Part shown: positions 5,140-7,042 of the stretch, one piece after another
Numbering within the stretch: the first letter of the stretch is position 1
Layout of the letters: every line of letters begins with the position of its first letter
DNA from: Patescibacteria group bacterium
Lineage (GTDB): Bacteria > Patescibacteriota > Minisyncoccia > JAHIHE01
Direction: 5' to 3'
Length of the DNA: 7,042 bases
Assembly: GCA_018899995.1 (NCBI GenBank)
Contig: JAHIHE010000113.1
Location: forward strand, 1 to 7,042
Notes under the pieces: generated by a model
What the model saw: the letters and a program-made list of their open reading frames with translations, nothing else
What the model was told of the DNA's origin: nothing
Databases searched by the model: none
Position numbers and translations under genes: made by a program

Positions 5140-6771
5140 ATGACGAAATTTATATTTGTGGCCGGAGGGGTAATGAGCGGAGTTGGCAAAGGCGTCGCCA
5201 CCGCGTCTATCGGAAAAATTTTGCAGAGCAAGGGTTTTAAAGTGACGGCGATAAAAATTGATCCGTATATTAACATAGACGCGGGAACCATAAGACCCAC
5301 CGAACATGGCGAAGTTTTCGTGACCGAAGACGGAACAGAGTGCGATCAGGACATCGGCAACTATGAAAGATTTTTAGACACCAACATCTACGACACCAAC
5401 TACATCACCACTGGCCGGGTTTATTTGCATGTTATTCAAAAAGAAAGAAACCTTGAGTACGAAGGAGAGGATGTTGAGGTGGTGCCGCATATCCCGCAGG
5501 AAGTGATTCGCCGCATTGAAAAAGTCGCCGATGACACGAAGGTTGATTTTGTCTTAGTGGAAATCGGCGGCACGGTGGGCGAATACCAAAATATCCTTTT
5601 TTTGGAAGCCGCGCGAATGATGAAATTGGCCGCGCCAGATGATGTTTTATTCGTGCTCGTAAGCTATTTGCCGATTCCCAGTATGATCGGCGAAATGAAA
5701 ACCAAGCCCACGCAATACGCGACGAGGACTTTGAATTCAGCCGGCATACAGCCAGACATTATTATCTGCCGCTCCGAAAAGCCGATGGACGAGCCGCGCA
5801 AAAAAAGAATCGCTATGTTTTGCAATATTGCGGAAGAAGACGCGATTTCCGCTCCGGATATTAAATATATTTACGAAAATCCGCTCAATTTTGAAAAGGA
5901 GGATCTTGGCAATAAAATTCTCAAAAAACTCGGGTTAAAGAGCAGGAAGAAGGATTTGAGCGATTGGCGGAAATTGGTCGCTAAAATAAGCCGAATCAAA
6001 AAAAGGGTTAGAATCGGCATTGTCGGAAAATATTTCAACACCGGCGACTTTTTGCTTTCTGACGCCTATATTTCCGTTATTGAAGCCATAAAGCACGCGT
6101 CGTGGCTAAACAACCGGATTCCGGAAATCACATGGCTTAATTCCGAGGACTACCCCAAAAATCCTGCGCGGCTTAAAGAACTAAAAAAGCTTGATGGCAT
6201 AATCGTGCCCGGCGGATTCGGCGAAAGGGGGGTGGAAGGAAAAGTCAGGACAATTGAATTCGCTCGGAAAAACAAAATTCCTTTTTTGGGTTTATGCTAC
6301 GGGATGCAAATCGCCTGCATAGAATACGCGAGAAATGTCTGCGGATTAAAAAAAGCGAATACTACGGAAATTGACAAAAATACGCCGCATCCTGTGATTG
6401 ATATTATGCCGGAACAAAAAAAGAATTTGCGCGATAAAAATTATGGCGCGACTATGCGGCTCGGCGCGTATCCGGCAAGCGTCAAAAAAGGAACAATCGC
6501 GCGCGGCGCTTACAAAAAGTCGCCAATTTCAGAAAGGCATAGGCACCGCTGGGAAGTAAATCCCGATTATATCAAAATCCTCGCAGAAAAAGGCATGGTT
6601 TTCTCGGGCAAATCCCCGGACGGAAGATTGATGGAAATAGCCGAATTGCCCCGCAGAGTCCATCCGTTTTTTATCGGCACGCAATTCCACCCCGAATTTA
6701 AATCGCGCCCGCTTAAACCGCATCCGTTGTTTGCCGAATTTATCAAAGCGGCGATTCACCCTGTTAAATAA
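5140..6771 (+). CDS. pyrG: CTP synthase
   Basis: CTP synthase makes CTP from UTP, ATP and glutamine in the cytoplasm, the last step of pyrimidine nucleotide synthesis. ATG 5140 gives MTKFIFVAGGVMSGVGKG, the normal first strand and P-loop (K17), and a 543-residue protein, the usual length; an in-frame TTG at 5107 only adds an AT-rich-encoded hydrophobic stub. The synthetase domain (1 to about 285) has HGEVFVTEDG, VEIGGTVGE and GEMKTKPTQ. The glutaminase domain (from about 288) has PGGFGERGVEGK near 357-367, the nucleophile C386 in LGLCYGMQ, RHRHRWEVN, and the H517/E519 pair in QFHPE. All catalytic residues are present, so it should be active. The wording GTVGEYQNILF and the aromatic after the nucleophile (CYGMQ) differ from common bacterial enzymes and suggest a divergent, CPR-like lineage. 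No Shine-Dalgarno is visible; its leader holds short tandem repeats. Confidence 0.97.
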   Translation: MTKFIFVAGGVMSGVGKGVATASIGKILQSKGFKVTAIKIDPYINIDAGTIRPTEHGEVFVTEDGTECDQDIGNYERFLDTNIYDTNYITTGRVYLHVIQKERNLEYEGEDVEVVPHIPQEVIRRIEKVADDTKVDFVLVEIGGTVGEYQNILFLEAARMMKLAAPDDVLFVLVSYLPIPSMIGEMKTKPTQYATRTLNSAGIQPDIIICRSEKPMDEPRKKRIAMFCNIAEEDAISAPDIKYIYENPLNFEKEDLGNKILKKLGLKSRKKDLSDWRKLVAKISRIKKRVRIGIVGKYFNTGDFLLSDAYISVIEAIKHASWLNNRIPEITWLNSEDYPKNPARLKELKKLDGIIVPGGFGERGVEGKVRTIEFARKNKIPFLGLCYGMQIACIEYARNVCGLKKANTTEIDKNTPHPVIDIMPEQKKNLRDKNYGATMRLGAYPASVKKGTIARGAYKKSPISERHRHRWEVNPDYIKILAEKGMVFSGKSPDGRLMEIAELPRRVHPFFIGTQFHPEFKSRPLKPHPLFAEFIKAAIHPVK

Positions 6772-6784
6772 TCCCGAATTCTCG

Positions 6785-6807
6785 GAATTCCCGCAGAGCG
6801 GGATTTC
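6785..6807. other. Hairpin after pyrG
   Basis: GAATTCCCGC (6785-6794) and GCGGGATTTC (6798-6807) form a 10-position stem with one T-T mismatch and an AGA loop, 13 bp after the pyrG stop. It lacks a clear T-run, being followed by ACGGGGTAAAAAATG. It could be a weak terminator, a 3'-end stabiliser or one arm of a repeat. Confidence 0.5.
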
Positions 6808-6852
6808 ACGGGGTAAAAAATGCTTAAAAAATATTTGTTTCCGCAAAAATTA

Positions 6853-6890
6853 GAAAAACGGCAAGCTGAAAAGCAATATCGTTTTTCTTT
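6853..6890 (+). terminator. Probable (bidirectional) intrinsic terminator downstream of pyrG
   Basis: GAAAAACG (6853-6860) pairs perfectly with CGTTTTTC (6880-6887), with one more A-T pair outside and a 19-nt loop. TTTAAT follows on the plus strand; on the minus strand the stem is followed by TAATTTTTG. It suits the end of the pyrG transcript and could also stop leftward transcription from beyond the window. The stem is AT-rich, so the call is moderate. The rest of 6772-7042 shows only tiny open frames (27 codons from 6820, 22 from 6974). Confidence 0.4.
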
Positions 6891-6952
6891 AATCCTTCAT
6901 TGATTTTTAGTGAAAATTAGAGTATGAAGTCATCTCAAAACTCAATTTTCCT

Positions 6953-7042
6953 TTAATACAAAAGCTTTAAGTAATGTTTGATAAAATATACTCGGATAAA
7001 AGCTCTATAAGATTTCTGCGTTTTTTCCAGCATTCTGTCTAA
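6953..7042 (-). CDS. Possible 3' end of a minus-strand gene leaving the window
   Basis: Read leftward from the right edge, one frame stays open for 29 codons (LDRMLEKTQKSYRAF then IRVYFIKHYLKLLY) to a TAA at 6955-6953. The composition is protein-like, and the arrangement would be convergent with pyrG across the hairpin at 6853-6887. Ninety bases are too few to prove coding, and I do not recognise the protein. A competing 22-codon plus-strand frame covers 6974-7042. Confidence 0.22.
   Translation of the reverse strand, partial: LDRMLEKTQKSYRAFIRVYFIKHYLKLLY

Noticed and set aside
6820..6903. 27-codon open frame MLKKYLFPQK... after pyrG
   Set aside because: It spans the terminator-like stem and has no recognisable features or ribosome site.

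Overview
The window looks like chromosomal DNA of a small-genome bacterium, most likely a Patescibacteria/CPR member of the Parcubacteria type. This is inference, resting on four things: no gene has a normally placed Shine-Dalgarno sequence, the CTP synthase and bL9 are divergent but complete, intergenic DNA is rich in hairpins and small palindromic repeats, and a DUF3800 gene is present. A database search of the CTP synthase and bL9 would settle the lineage.

Layout. Bases 2-1135 hold the 3' part of a type I restriction specificity subunit (HsdS), whose start lies before the window. Bases 1136-2168 form an unusual cassette: a plus-strand DUF3800 gene (1348-1977) with a matched composite element on each side. 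Each element has two parts. One is an apparent minus-strand small RNA with a near-identical loop and a covarying 8-bp stem. The other is a 54-bp direct repeat carrying the minus-strand -35 box and a perfect DnaA-box-like nonamer. Then follow, all on the plus strand, a family 2 glycosyltransferase (2169-2960), a membrane-anchored S41 C-terminal processing protease (3076-4284), ribosomal protein bL9 (4588-5034) and CTP synthase (5140-6771). The last 271 bases hold hairpins and possibly the 3' end of a minus-strand gene leaving the window.

The left part (hsdS) is clearly AT-richer than the right part: about 27% GC in the first 60 bases against about 50-58% in 60-base blocks of pyrG counted by hand. 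With the restriction gene, DUF3800 and direct repeats, this suggests an acquired accessory segment beside housekeeping genes. The glycosyltransferase, protease, bL9 and CTP synthase do not form one pathway. They are separated by 105-303 bp gaps that hold their own palindromes, so each may be its own transcription unit.

The intergenic DNA is the most informative part. Besides the DUF3800-flanking RNAs there is a 110-bp terminal-inverted-repeat element before the protease gene, a 137-bp nested palindrome and a perfect 19-bp stem before rplI, and a six-unit 8-bp tandem array before pyrG. No tRNA, rRNA, CRISPR array or transposase gene was seen.
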